64,000 nucleotides of DNA, from NCBI GenBank assembly GCA_037127255.1, contig JBANSL010000018.1, positions 18,387,175 through 18,451,174 on the forward strand, in the 5' to 3' direction. This DNA comes from Persicaria tinctoria (Eukaryota; Streptophyta; Magnoliopsida; Caryophyllales; Polygonaceae). Shown piece after piece: positions 22,223 through 33,170 of the stretch. Position 1 is the first letter of the stretch. Every line of letters begins with the position of its first letter. Under the pieces are notes generated by a model. The model saw nothing but the letters and a program-made list of their open reading frames with translations, was not told the origin of the DNA and ran no database searches. The position numbers were made by a program, and so were the translations under genes.

Positions 22223-22234
22223 TGGTATCAGAGC
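22223..22234 (+). promoter_or_regulatory. primer-binding site
   Basis: TGGTATCAGAGC, complementary to the 3' end of initiator tRNA-Met, five bases after LTR A1. Confidence 0.85.
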
Positions 22235-23297
22235 TAATCCATCAAGTTCACAAAGCTTTATGTTATTCAATCACTTTCAGCCACATCCCTCTTCAGAGCC
22301 GTCGCGGTTGCAACCATTGAAGTGCACTACGCAGATCCAACGTACAGGGGCGTATCGTACCTTTTTGGAAAGGCAACACAGATTTGAGAGTCGTCGCTGG
22401 ATCAACCATCAAGATATCTTACGCAAATCCAACGTACAAGGGCGTAATGTTTCTTTTTGGAAGGTCTATGCAAGATTCGAGGACGAATCTTTTTCAAAGG
22501 AAGGGAGGATGATGTGATCCGAGCTCTTTCGACACATGCTCGGTGTTTTGGTCATAACAGGAGCTATATATGTCCGATTGAGGTGTGTGAGTACTTGTTG
22601 GAAAGATAATTCGAAGGGCTACATCTTTTATGAAGACCAAAGTACTGAAATCATCCAAGAACAGGTCCGAAATTGGAAATAAATCAGCATTCCGAAATCT
22701 GGACAGCTTTCCCGATGCATTAAATGACGTCGGAATAGATGAGATGTATCGAAGGGTCTTTATCCAGTGGGAATTGATGGTTTTCTACACTTTATGAGGA
22801 CAACCGACCCTTCTTTTTCCGACATGAGGCCGTCCACATTTCTTCATCAATTCCGAGAAACTTTTCATATTATCCGTCTTTAATTTGTTGTTTAATTGTT
22901 GCTTGTTTTTTGGCTATAAAATGCCTAAACCTTTGTCATAAGTTATAAAATAAGACAAGAAATATGTAGAGAGGAGAGATTGTATTGTATTGGTGTGTCT
23001 CTCAATGAGAACTACAAGGCCTTATATAGGCATAGATGGAGAAGGTTACAAAATAAGAGGGCCATCAATATAGACTTTTGATATTCTACCATGTGGGTGT
23101 TATGGAAGAGAAATAATGGTGTGAGATATGAAGAGGTGTAACATCACCTATAATAAGTAGTACCTAGTAGTATTATAACACTCCCCCTTGATGTGCACCT
23201 CGTAGTCTGCGTATTGCCCGGTTAAAAACCTTGTCTGGAAAAACCCATTGGGATAAAAACCAAGATAAAGGGAAAAAGAGTACAATACTAGAGCAAA

Positions 23298-26200
23298 CTA
23301 CTCCCCCTCAACTTTGCACACGTCCTTCAAGCGTCGCATTCCCATATTGTGTACCAGTTGCTTAAATACCCTTGTAGGCAATGCTTTAGTGAACAAATCT
23401 GCTAGATTTTCACTTGATGCAATCTTCTGGACATCAACTTTGCCTTCAACCTGGAGTTCATGGGTGGAGAATAATTTCGGCGATATATGCTTGGTCTTGT
23501 CACCTTTAATGTAACCTTCCTTGATTTGGACAATGCAAGCTGCATTATCTTCATACAACACTGTCGGGTGTTTTACAATGGACTCCAACCCGCAAGATTC
23601 CTGGACATGTTGGATGAGTGATCTGAGTCACACACTTTCTCTTCCTGTCTCATACAATGCGATAAGCTCTGCATGATTTGATGATGTAGCTACAAGAGAC
23701 TGCTTTGTTGAACGCCAAGAAATGGCAGTTCCACCATACATGAATAAGTACCCCGTTTGCGAGATGGCCTTGTGTGGATCTGACAAATAACCTGCATCAG
23801 ACTAACCAACCAATTTTGCACCATGTACTCCTTTAGATCTTTCAAAATATAACCCCATGTCACTTGTTCCATGTAAATAACGTAGAATGTGCTTGACACC
23901 ATTCCAATGTCTTTTTGTTGGGATTGAACTATATCTTGCTAGTAGATTAACTGCAAAAGCTATATCTGGTTGGGTATTCGTAGCAAGATACATAAGTGCA
24001 CCAACTGCACTGAGATATGGTACTTCAGGACCTAATATCTCTTCATTGTTTAATCGAGGACGAAAAGGGTCCTTGTCTACATCAAGTGATCGTACAACCA
24101 TAGGTGTACTTAATGGATATGCTTTGTCCATGTTAAAGCGTTTTAGGACCTTTTCAACATAAGTTGACTGATGGATAAAAATTCCATTTCTTGTATGCTC
24201 GAACTGCAGGCCGAGGCAATACTTGGTTGTTCCGAGATCTTTCATTTCAAATTCCTTTTTCATGTAATTAGCTGTTTGTTGAATCTCTTCAGGAGTCCCA
24301 ATAATATTTAGGTCATCAACATAAACTGCTATAATTACATAACCCGACTTTGTCCTCTTTATAAAGACGCAGGGGCTTACTTGGTTATTTATAAAACCAT
24401 GCCTTAGTAGGAACTCACTAAGGCGGTTATACCACATGCGACCTGATTGCTTCAACCCATATAAGGACCTCTTTAACTTGATGGAATACATGTGACGAGG
24501 TTTTGATCTTAATGCTTCAGGCATTTCTAATCCTTCGGGGATTTTCATGTATATATCTGTATCTAATGATCCATAAAAGTAAGCAGTTACTACATCCATA
24601 AGTTGCATTTGAAGTTGTTCAACAACCGCCAAACCAACTAGGAATCTAAGTGTTGTTGCATCCACTACAGGTGAATACGTTTCTATATAATCCACTCCTG
24701 GCTTTTGTGAAAAGCCTTGTGCAACGAGTCTGGCTTTATATCTTACTACTTCATTACGCTCATTGCGTTTTCGTACGAACACTCATTTAAAGCCGACTAG
24801 TTTAACGCCTTTTGGTGTTGGAGCTACTAGTCCAAAAACACCGCGTTTGTTTAATGAATCCAGCTCTACTTTGATTGCACCTTTCCAACTCTCCCAATCA
24901 TTTCGATTTTGACATTCCATCATTGTTTGAGGATCATCGCCATCTTCATTCACGACTTCTATTGCCACCGTATAAGCAAATTTGTCATCTAGGACTGTGT
25001 CATTTCGATGCCACCTCAAACCGGTAGTTGCATAGTTAATTGACATCTCAAAATTATCCTCGACATCCTTTTCTTTGCTTTCGGGGTCCTTAGATAATAT
25101 CTCTTCTGGGATTATATCTTCATGGATGTTAGTGATAGGAGTATCAACACATTTATGTGTTGTTATTATCTCTTTCCTCTTCTGGGGAATTGTATCCTTA
25201 GAGCCTAGTGGTCTCCCACGCTTCCCGCGTGCTTGAGAATCACTAGCTATTTGTTGGTTTGGAGTTACTACATGAATCTCCAATCTAGCTGGTGCATTTT
25301 CAGCTGGTATATGTGACATCGTCACCTTCTTGGCATCTGTAAACGCATTTGGTAATCTATTTGCAACACTTTGCAAATGTATGATCCTTTGAACTTCAAG
25401 TTCACTTTTATTTGTTCTTGGATCTAGAAATGATAGAGAAGTGGAATTCCACGAAATCTCTTTCTTAATTATCTCCTTATCTTCTCCCCCTAGAGTTGGA
25501 AATTTTGTTTCATCAAAGTGACAATCTAAATACCGAGCTGTAAATAGATCACCAGTCATAGGCTCTAGGTATTTTATAGTTGATGGGGACTCAAACCCCA
25601 TGTATATTCCCAACCTTCTTTGTGGTCCCATTTTAGTCCATTGAGGGGGAGGAATAGGGACATACACCGCACATCCGAAAATTTTCAAATAAGAAATATC
25701 GGGTTCTCTTCCGGAGACAAGTTGTAATGGGGAGAACTTATTATTAGCGATCGGTCTAAGACGAATCAAAGATGCAGCATGCAAAATTGCATGGCCCCAA
25801 GCCGATGAAGGTAATCTAGCCCTCATTAACATCGGTCTAGCTATTATCTGTAACCGCTTGATTAACGACTCTGCAAGGCCGTTTTGGGTATGGACATAAG
25901 CCACTGGGTGCTCAACCACAATACCAATTGATTGACAATAGTCATTAAAAGACTTCGATGTAAATTCTCCCGCATTGTCTAACCTGATTCTTTTAATCGA
26001 ATAATCAGGAAAATGAGCCCTTAATTTGATAATCTGGGCTAAGAGCCTTGCAAATGCAACATTCCGTGTTGATAGCAGGCTTACATGTGACCATCGTGTT
26101 GAAGCATCTATCAACACCATAAAATATCTAAATGGTCCACATGGCGGTGTAATCGGTCCGCATATGTCACCTTAAATCCGGTCAAGGAACATAGGAGATT

Positions 26201-26942
26201 CTGCGTTGACCATTTTCATTGACGGCCTTGTTATTAATTTGCCAAGAGAACGAGTCGTACATGTCAAGTCACCCCTTGATAGGAACTTCAGGTCCTTTAT
26301 CGGGTGTCCGTGTGAACTTTCAATGATCCTGCGCATCATTGTATCACCTGGGTGACCGAGCCTATCATGCCACAAAGAAAATTTTGCATTGTCAACTAAC
26401 TTCTGGTTTGTGACATTGTAACTCTCAATGGGGTATATAACCGTGCCATATAAACCAGGTGTTGATGTTCTCATCTTTTCTAAGACTTGCTTCTGGCCCG
26501 TCTTAAAAGATGTGAGAAATAGATATTCAATATCATTCTCATTCATGGTTTCCATGTGATAACCATTTAATCTTATATCTTTGAAACTCAACAAATTCCG
26601 TTGTGAGTTACTGGAATACAAAGCATCTTTGACATATATTCTTGTTCCTTCGGGTAACAAGATAGAGGCTCTTCCGAAACCTTCTATAAGATTACTTGTT
26701 CCAGATATGGTATTGACACTGGTCTTCGCCATTTGCAGGCTCATGAAAAACTTCGGGTTTTTCAAAATAGTATGGGTCGTGGCACTATCTATGAGACAAA
26801 GCTCCCCACCATTGAACTTTCTCCTTGGGTGATCCATTCTATACAAATAAATAAAACATGTATAAATAAAACCAATATTGCCCAAAACTTTATTTAAAAT
26901 GGAAATAAGTCCACTACATTGAAAAAGGGAAATAGCAAGCAA
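23298..26942 (-). pseudogene. copia 1 pol, interrupted by stops
   Basis: In order on the minus strand: an aspartic protease motif (LIDSATTHTIL, near 26780), a GAG-pre-integrase motif (LWHDRLGHPGD), an integrase core (26120-25600), reverse transcriptase with AVYVDDLNIIG (24300-24335), and RNase H with YEDNAACIV and DLFTKALP (23298-23588). At least four nonsense codons break one otherwise continuous frame: 26172, 24783, near 23800 and near 23625. Each fits a single C-to-T or G-to-A change (CAA to TAA, TGG to TGA or TAG). The remaining residues are well preserved. Confidence 0.85.
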
Positions 26943-27006
26943 GCAAACTTTAGGTAAAGATAGGATGCGAAAATGAAAATATGAAAATAGGCAAATAGTT
27001 CAAGAT

Positions 27007-28116
27007 TTAATCAAAGAGGGTGGTGCGGTCATTTGGGAGATCGGCGGCATCATTTGGGAGATCAACAACATTTCTCTCAAGCATGGGCGAGATCTTGTCA
27101 TTTCCATCTCGTGGAAGGAAATCAGATGTCTCAAGATATGCATCCTCAAGTTCGTCAAAGAAAGAGTCATCAGGGCTCTCTCCTTCGACAAAATTAGTGA
27201 CAACACCTTTACCCTTGGATTTCGCAAAATCTTGATATAATTTCACAAGGTGGGGTGCCGTACGACAGGTACGGGCCCAATGGCCAGGTGCTCCGCATCT
27301 ATGGCAAAGGCTTTCCGCCTTCGGGGCAGGTTTGTCATGCTGTTTCTTGGACTTGTTCTCATTATTCTTCTGGATATCGGGGTTTAGCCGGTTTACCCAT
27401 GTGGGATTATGACCTTGGTCATATCCACGACCACGTCCACGGCCGTGACCGCGACCACGACCACCACGTCCACGTCCTCTTCGGGAGGATGTAGCATTCG
27501 CTTCAGGCGTGTCTTGATTGTTATCAGGAAGTGGTGCGAAACCTGTAGGTCGTTTCTCATGGTTGTTCATGAGCAACTGATTGTTCTCTTCCGCTAAAAG
27601 CAAGCTTGAGATGAGTTCAGAAAATGTTTTGAACCCACGTTCCCTGTACTGCTGCTGGAGCACAAGGTTTGATGCATGGAAAGTTGAGAATGTTTTCTCC
27701 AACATATCCGCATCTTGTATGTTCTCTCCACATAATTTCAGCTTTGATGCAATACGATGTATTTCAGAGTTGTAGTCTAAGACCTTCTTGAAATCTTGCA
27801 ACCTCAAGTTCATCCACTCATACCTCGCACGAGGCAAGATAACGGTCTTTTGGTGCTCATAGCGCTCTTTGAGACTTGTCCAGAGCTCTGAGGGACTCTT
27901 CACGGTCAAGTATTGAGCTTTAAGGCTCTCGTGAAGGTGATGATGCAACATGATCATCGCCTTAGCACAATCCTGCTGGGATGCGCTATTTCCTGGTATG
28001 ATAGTGTCTCCCAAATTCTGGCTAATCAAGTGGAGTTCCGCATCCTGCACCCATGTGAGATAGTTTCTTCCGGAAACATCAAGGGCGGTGAACTCCAACC
28101 GTGAAAGGTTTGACAT
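27007..28116 (-). CDS. copia 1 gag
   Basis: An open frame of about 370 codons on the minus strand; the start was chosen at MSNLSRLEF. The first part resembles the UBN2/retrotran_gag copia capsid region. An arginine-glycine-rich stretch follows, then a CCHC zinc knuckle (CHRCGAPGHWARTC, about 27266-27307). It forms the particle that packages element RNA. It ends at a TAA before the protease frame, with about 65-180 bp of stop-containing DNA between, which might be a spliced or mutated junction. Confidence 0.8.
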   Translation of the reverse strand: MSNLSRLEFTALDVSGRNYLTWVQDAELHLISQNLGDTIIPGNSASQQDCAKAMIMLHHHLHESLKAQYLTVKSPSELWTSLKERYEHQKTVILPRARYEWMNLRLQDFKKVLDYNSEIHRIASKLKLCGENIQDADMLEKTFSTFHASNLVLQQQYRERGFKTFSELISSLLLAEENNQLLMNNHEKRPTGFAPLPDNNQDTPEANATSSRRGRGRGGRGRGHGRGRGRGYDQGHNPTWVNRLNPDIQKNNENKSKKQHDKPAPKAESLCHRCGAPGHWARTCRTAPHLVKLYQDFAKSKGKGVVTNFVEGESPDDSFFDELEDAYLETSDFLPRDGNDKISPMLERNVVDLPNDAADLPNDRTTLFD

Positions 28117-29035
28117 TTCTATAAAAAAAACCATATAAAATGAAATCAACACCATGATTATCTACTTCGGGAGATAATAACGAGATGAACCATCCGCTTC
28201 TAGGGATTAATCATCACTGAAACAAATTATAATTTCTATCAACCATCCACTTCAGGGGAGGTAATCAATCATCTCTACGGGGATGCTTAATATTACATGT
28301 ATATCCACTTCAAGGGATGATAAATATTTTTGTCTCTTCAAGGACAATTTTCTTTTTCTCAAATATATATAGTATATCCTCTTCGGGGGATAACTCAATA
28401 CTCGTTAATCTCTTCAAGAGATATAACAAAAATGAAACAACAACAATATATAGATCACAATATACGATATACGATAATATAAGGGAATAACCAAACAAAT
28501 TAAACAAAATCATGTTATACAATTTAATCGGATAAACAAAAGGTGAGATTTATATAATGGCATGCGATCACATATATATTAGTAATGCATATATGCACAC
28601 AGATTAACAAACATACATATATCAATACTACTGCATATCAATTAATCATTGCTATTAATCAAATTTCAATGCCGGTTAACACCAAAATCAAATTGCAAGC
28701 ATATCACGTACCACTGCATTCACATGATCGATCATATTGCTAATTAATCAAAGAGTAGGTGCAAAGAAATCAAATTGTAGGCATAGTATAATCATGCCGT
28801 AGGATATCAATATGTAATTCACAACATGCAGTGCCGAGCATATGACTATATATGGGTGGGAATTAAAATTAATAAAACTGTATGCATATGTAAGACCAGT
28901 GCCGTGGAAGGTTACATTAAGAAACAAACTGCAGGCATATGCATATAAGTACATGGGTACGGCATGCACAGTGTGTGTATATATATATATATATATATAT
29001 TAGTGAAACCTTACCGAGCAATTGTGCTGACAACG
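28117..29035 (-). other. copia 1 leader region
   Basis: Untranslated DNA between the 5' LTR (29036-29273) and the gag start, with an (AT)n run at about 28974-29001. A repetitive motif, CCACTTCAAGGGATGATAA and related texts, recurs at 28185-28420. A standard tRNA-Met primer site was not seen next to the LTR. Confidence 0.5.
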
Positions 29036-29699
29036 TGATAAAATAAGATAAGAAATATGTAGAGAGGAGAGATTGTATTGTATTGGTGTGTCTCTCAATG
29101 AGAACTACAAGGCCTTATATAGGCATAGATGGAGAAGGTTACAAGATAAAAGGGTCATCAATATAGACTTTTGATATTCTACCACGTGGGTGTTATGGAA
29201 GAGAAATAATGGTGTGGGATATGAAGAGGTGTAACATCACCTATAATAAGTAGTACCTAGTAGTATTATAACAATAAGAAATAAGATTAGATTTGAGAAT
29301 TTTTGGAAAAAACTGTGTGTGTCTTGTTGATTTGGTGAGATGCCATTTTGACACTCCATTCCGGAGTGAGAGGCCGAGGAATGGTCCCGTTTGTGTAACT
29401 CTTTCTGGTGAGATGCTTGTTAGAGTTGTTCAAACAAAGGCTTGATTGCTCGGGAGTGAGATGCCGACGAGTGAGAGAGCGAGTTTGGTAAGTCCATGGG
29501 TGAGATGCTCATAGATTTAGCCATCCATATCTTGTTTTTATTTTCCCATAAATCTAGAAAAATCCAAATAAAAGAGTCGTGTGTGTCAAATTTTGTTCTC
29601 GTGCTCGGTTGAAGCTTTGTAACTTGTTGGATCGATCCTTCGGATCTCATCAAGTGGTATCAGAGCCACGACAAGGGTTCCTCAAGCTTTCGGGTCAAA

Positions 29700-30382
29700 A
29701 TGTTGAAGAAAACGAGTTCCAAGCCTTTGTCCGAAGAGTACATCCGATGGGCTATTCGAGCCTATGATGATGGGTATCTTCGTTGGAGTGACATGGATGG
29801 GGCTACATATGATGTAGTTGATCAAGAGATCCGTAGGAGATATCGAAGGAGAAAGGCTCGAGAGGATGAGGCTCGGCATAAGAAGAAGGTTGAACCACCT
29901 TGGGAAGAGATCTGCAAGCTCGCGGAAGATTCAATGAAACAAGTAAAGGAAATTCGAAATCTTGTCACCTCATTGAGGTCAATGCAATCGAAGTCCACAA
30001 CAACCCCACCTCCCTCTTCAAAGATGACATCCTCTACGGCCATGGTTGAGACACTTGAGATTAAAGAAGGCAAGTCCAATGATGTTCCTATTGAGATTGC
30101 GAAGGTCAACCCTGAGCTTAAGAAAGATGAGGAAATCATCCAAGTGCCCAAGGTTGCGCTTTCCATGAAGGAGAAACGAAGGCCAACCGACATGCCTAGC
30201 TTTCTGAATTCCATGTCAAGTAAGTGGTTAGATTCGACTTCTTTCATTCCGTCTTGCTTGCCTTTCAAGATTCACGAAGAAGAGGGGATTCAAGATCCGT
30301 TCAAGAAAGAAGAAACATGTTCGAAGGAGTCGCTTGTTTCCATCACGGATTCGAGGACGAATCCTTTTCAAGGGGAGGAGGA
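29700..30382 (+). CDS. gag-like frame of the non-autonomous LTR element
   Basis: The frame starts MLKKTSSKPLSEEYIRWAIR just after the primer-binding site at 29655 and runs about 228 codons into the polypurine tract, then continues into LTR A2. It is lysine- and glutamate-rich, with a basic RRRYRRRKAR stretch near residue 50 and a probable helical region. No zinc knuckle, protease or RT motif is visible. It may be a reduced structural protein. A frame open over its full length in a short element hints at past selection. Confidence 0.5.
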
Positions 30383-31090
30383 TGATGTGATCCTCGTCGT
30401 CAATGAGCTCGAATTCTTTATCTCACAAAGCTATGTTGCCAGGGCCGAACATCAACCCTCGTTTGAGAAAACAGCATGGCGACACCGTGGTATTTTGGCT
30501 CTATCGGGCTGCATAAAATTCCGATTGAAGCCAATGAGCACTTGTTGGAAAGTTATTTTAAGTGGCTACAACTTTCATGAAGGACACTTCTCCTAAATCA
30601 GTCTCTAAGATGCTCAAATTGGACGTTTTTTCCAGCAGCTCCAATCTAGACGCTTTTTTCTTACTCTTGTTTCTATCAAATAAATCCCACATCCATTAGA
30701 GATGCTTGTGGGCTACATTTTCATTCTATATATTTCTTATAAGAACTTCATTTTAAATCAAGCCAAGTTGAGTTTAGTTAAAGTTTGAGCCACTAATAAC
30801 TTCCTATGATTCCGGGTTAAGGATGGAGTTCTTGGTGAGAGGCTAAGAGCGAACCCTTTGGTGAGAGGCCGAGGGTGACACCCTAGTGAGAGGCGAAGGT
30901 GTCAAAGGGTCGAGATCCTCGGAGTGCGATTCCGAGAGGATTGAGATCGAGTGTAGGGGATGCAAGGGTGAGAGGCCTGCGAATCTTGCTCCACATATCC
31001 CTTCTTTTAAGTTCCCAAAAATCCCAAAATTTAGCCCCACAAAAAGAGTGTTCGAAAGCTCGAGCCTTGGTCGATCCGGTCCTCGGGTCT
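30383..31090 (+). repeat. LTR A2
   Basis: Nearly identical to LTR A1. It follows a polypurine tract, AAGGGGAGGAGGA. The end reads GGGTCT and is followed by about 25 bp that copy an internal LTR stretch (AGTTCCCAAAAATCCC) before the flanking 250-bp duplication begins. Confidence 0.85.
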
Positions 31091-31111
31091 TCAGTTCCCA
31101 AAAATCCCAAA

Positions 31112-31361
31112 ATTTTAAGTCATTTTTTTTATATTAGTAAATAGTAGTAGTAAGTAGTTTTCTTATGAAGTCTTTATACAATTTTTAACCATTTTTCTAA
31201 AAATTATTCAAAATGGAAAAATAAAAGATATATAGAGTGATTTTTAAATATCTAAAAAAACATTTAGTTTTGAATAATATTATAGATTTGAGGAAAATTC
31301 TCTACTTTTTTTTTTATTATGTTTGTTTGTTGAGAAATAAGATAATTTTTTTCCCTAAAAC
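31112..31361. repeat. right copy of the 250-bp direct duplication
   Basis: Nearly identical to 21259-21507, apart from a few substitutions and one extra A. Here it continues into the original flank (CTTTAAAATGGAC), so this copy marks the pre-insertion site. Confidence 0.9.
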
Positions 31362-32263
31362 CTTTAAAATGGACAATATTGACCAATTATGTTTTTTTCT
31401 TGATTTTTTTATTTCTCCTTTTCTCGTTTTTTTTCCATTAATTTTTTTAATCCTCCATTCTCTTTTATTTTTAACATATTTACTAACAATTGGGATTAAT
31501 TCAAAACATTGAATTCAATCTAATATAACCATTAGGCTTAACTCACATTTAAATGCATGATTCAGATTTCAAAATTTCTATAAAAGTTAAAATAATATTG
31601 ATATTATTATTACTGGGTGATTTACAATATCTATATTTATGTATTATACTTTAGACGAGATATAAAAAAAAATTATTTCAGAATTATAAGATACATTTAT
31701 GGTAAAGTTTTTTTATCTTAACTTTTATGAGTATTTTATAACATATTTATATATATTATTAATATTTTAGTTTTAAAAAACTGTGTCATGGCGCGGGAAT
31801 TATACTAGTTTTTCTTTTATTAATGGAGACAAAAAAAGTGGTCGACTTAACAGAATATCAAATTAGAAATTTAGAAATATGTTAAGTATTATTCTTATTG
31901 AAAATTTGTCTTTATGTGATTCCAACCGAATAATATTACAAACAAGCTGATCGGAAATTGAATTAAAATTGACCAGGAATATACTTGATTAATTTAAAAT
32001 TCAAAGCTACGTAAATTTTGATATATATAATGGTATTGGTAAAGGTTGTAAAGTGTTTCATAGTGAGTTTTAAAGCTGTAAATTTATAAGATTCTAGCTT
32101 GAATTTTAGAATAAGAGAGGAAGATTCTCATGTTAATGAATATTGGCATGACTAAGTTGTACGAGTAACTTAATCATCAAACGGACATTTCTTTAAGAAG
32201 TTACTACATCAGTGGAAAATATATGTCTTTTTAATTTTTAATACATTTTTTTAGAAAATAAAA
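31362..32263. other. AT-rich spacer with a Helitron-like 3' end
   Basis: No gene was seen. At 31782-31809 the text CTGTGTCATGGCGCGGG can form a short hairpin and is followed by AATTATA and CTAG then T, the form of a plus-strand Helitron 3' terminus (CTAG at 31805-31808). A matching 5' TC start was not located, so the element size is unknown. Confidence 0.45.
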
Positions 32264-32505
32264 TGTGAAGATCAAGCCTCTCCTGCTGCACTGCAAAATA
32301 CAGATCAGCTAGTTTCCAAATCCAAATCCATAAAATCAAAATAAGCTTCTTTACTGTTCCATTGCCAAAAAACAAGTAAAATGCTCAGCCGTCACAGGCT
32401 TAAAGCTTCCATTTGATGATCCCAAAAACCCTAATCAATGCAAGTTGTCTCTTACATCAGCTTAATTATATAGCTGTAACATCACGTGAAATGCAGGTGC
32501 TCAAG

Positions 32506-33015
32506 TGTTAAAGATGTGAATGAGACCTAAAGTGTCCCACATCGGAAAGTTGAACATATCAAGCCCTAGTATATGAGTCGGTGGGCTACTCCTTCTACTA
32601 CCAATTGGTTTTAGAATGGAACCTCACTCGGCTTGTGTGCTAGGCTACTAGCGCATGTGCGCCCGTGCACACGACCCCCAATTATCGGTCCGTGTCGGAC
32701 TTTGATATGGTATCAGAACGGTTAGCCTAACGGCCCGTGTCGATCCTGATCTGGGTTACCCAGTTGTCAAAGTCTCAACTAGATGATCATTCCTAGTTGG
32801 ACTTGCGGGGGCGTGTTAAAGATGTGAATGAGACCTAAAGTGTCTCACATCGGAAATTTGAACATATCAAGCCCTAGTATATGAGTCGGTGGGCTACTCC
32901 TTCTATTGCCAATTGGTTTTAGAATGGAACCCCACTCGGCTTGTGTGCTAGGCTACTAGCGCATGTGCGCCCGTGCACACGACCCCCAGTCATCGGTCCG
33001 TGTCGGACTTTGATA
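32506..33015 (+). mobile_element. TRIM (terminal-repeat retrotransposon in miniature)
   Basis: 510 bp in all. The 202-bp LTRs lie at 32506-32707 and 32814-33015, both starting TGTTAAAGATGTGAA and ending TTTGATA. The 106-bp interior has the primer site TGGTATCAGAAC at its start and the purine tract TTGCGGGGGCG at its end. The TCAAG duplication lies at 32501-32505 and 33016-33020. It has no coding and must be moved by another element. It is inserted in the 3' LTR of copia 2. The two LTRs differ at only a few positions, so insertion is fairly recent. Confidence 0.95.
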
Positions 33016-33170
33016 TCAAGGAGCTTATTTCAAAGGACAGCTAAAGAAAGGAAATAACAGCAATGCCATTGGCAATAAGACAAAAGAGGAAGAGAAAGCA
33101 ATGAACGTAAAAGTAACTGATCAATGAAACAATGCACATAGGCAATGCATCATATTTCCACATCCCCCCT

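Larger units (their letters stand above)
22943..29273 (-). mobile_element. Ty1/copia retrotransposon 1 (nested)
   Basis: The two LTRs are 238 bp each, 22943-23180 and 29036-29273, both ending TATAACA on the plus strand, i.e. TGTTATA on the minus strand. The 5-bp duplication ATAAG lies at 22938-22942 and 29274-29278. A polypurine tract (AAGGGGGAG) precedes the 3' LTR. The polyprotein order on the minus strand is gag, protease, integrase, reverse transcriptase, RNase H, which defines copia. It is inserted in LTR B of the chimeric element and is therefore younger. Stops in pol mean the copy cannot move by itself. Confidence 0.93.
21508..31090 (+). mobile_element. chimeric non-autonomous LTR element, LTR order A-B-A
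   Basis: Three LTRs start TGATGTGATCC after purine-rich tracts: A1 21508-22217 (710 bp), B 22510-29649 (about 804 bp once the nested copia element and its TSD are removed), and A2 30383-31090. Primer-binding sites TGGTATCAGAGC follow A1 (22223) and B (29655), each after a 5-nt spacer. A1 to B encloses only about 290 bp; B to A2 encloses about 730 bp with one gag-like frame. No protease, integrase or reverse transcriptase is present, so trans-mobilisation would be needed. A and B LTRs are related but clearly diverged, which suggests recombination between family members. Confidence 0.75.

Noticed and set aside
26830..27006. Spliced intron between copia 1 gag and protease
   Set aside because: Possible but unproven. 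No clear donor was identified and mutation explains the stops equally well.
29655..29666. TGGTATCAGAGC text as part of a tRNA gene
   Set aside because: It is a primer-binding site next to an LTR, as at 22223, 32708, 37752 and 50529.
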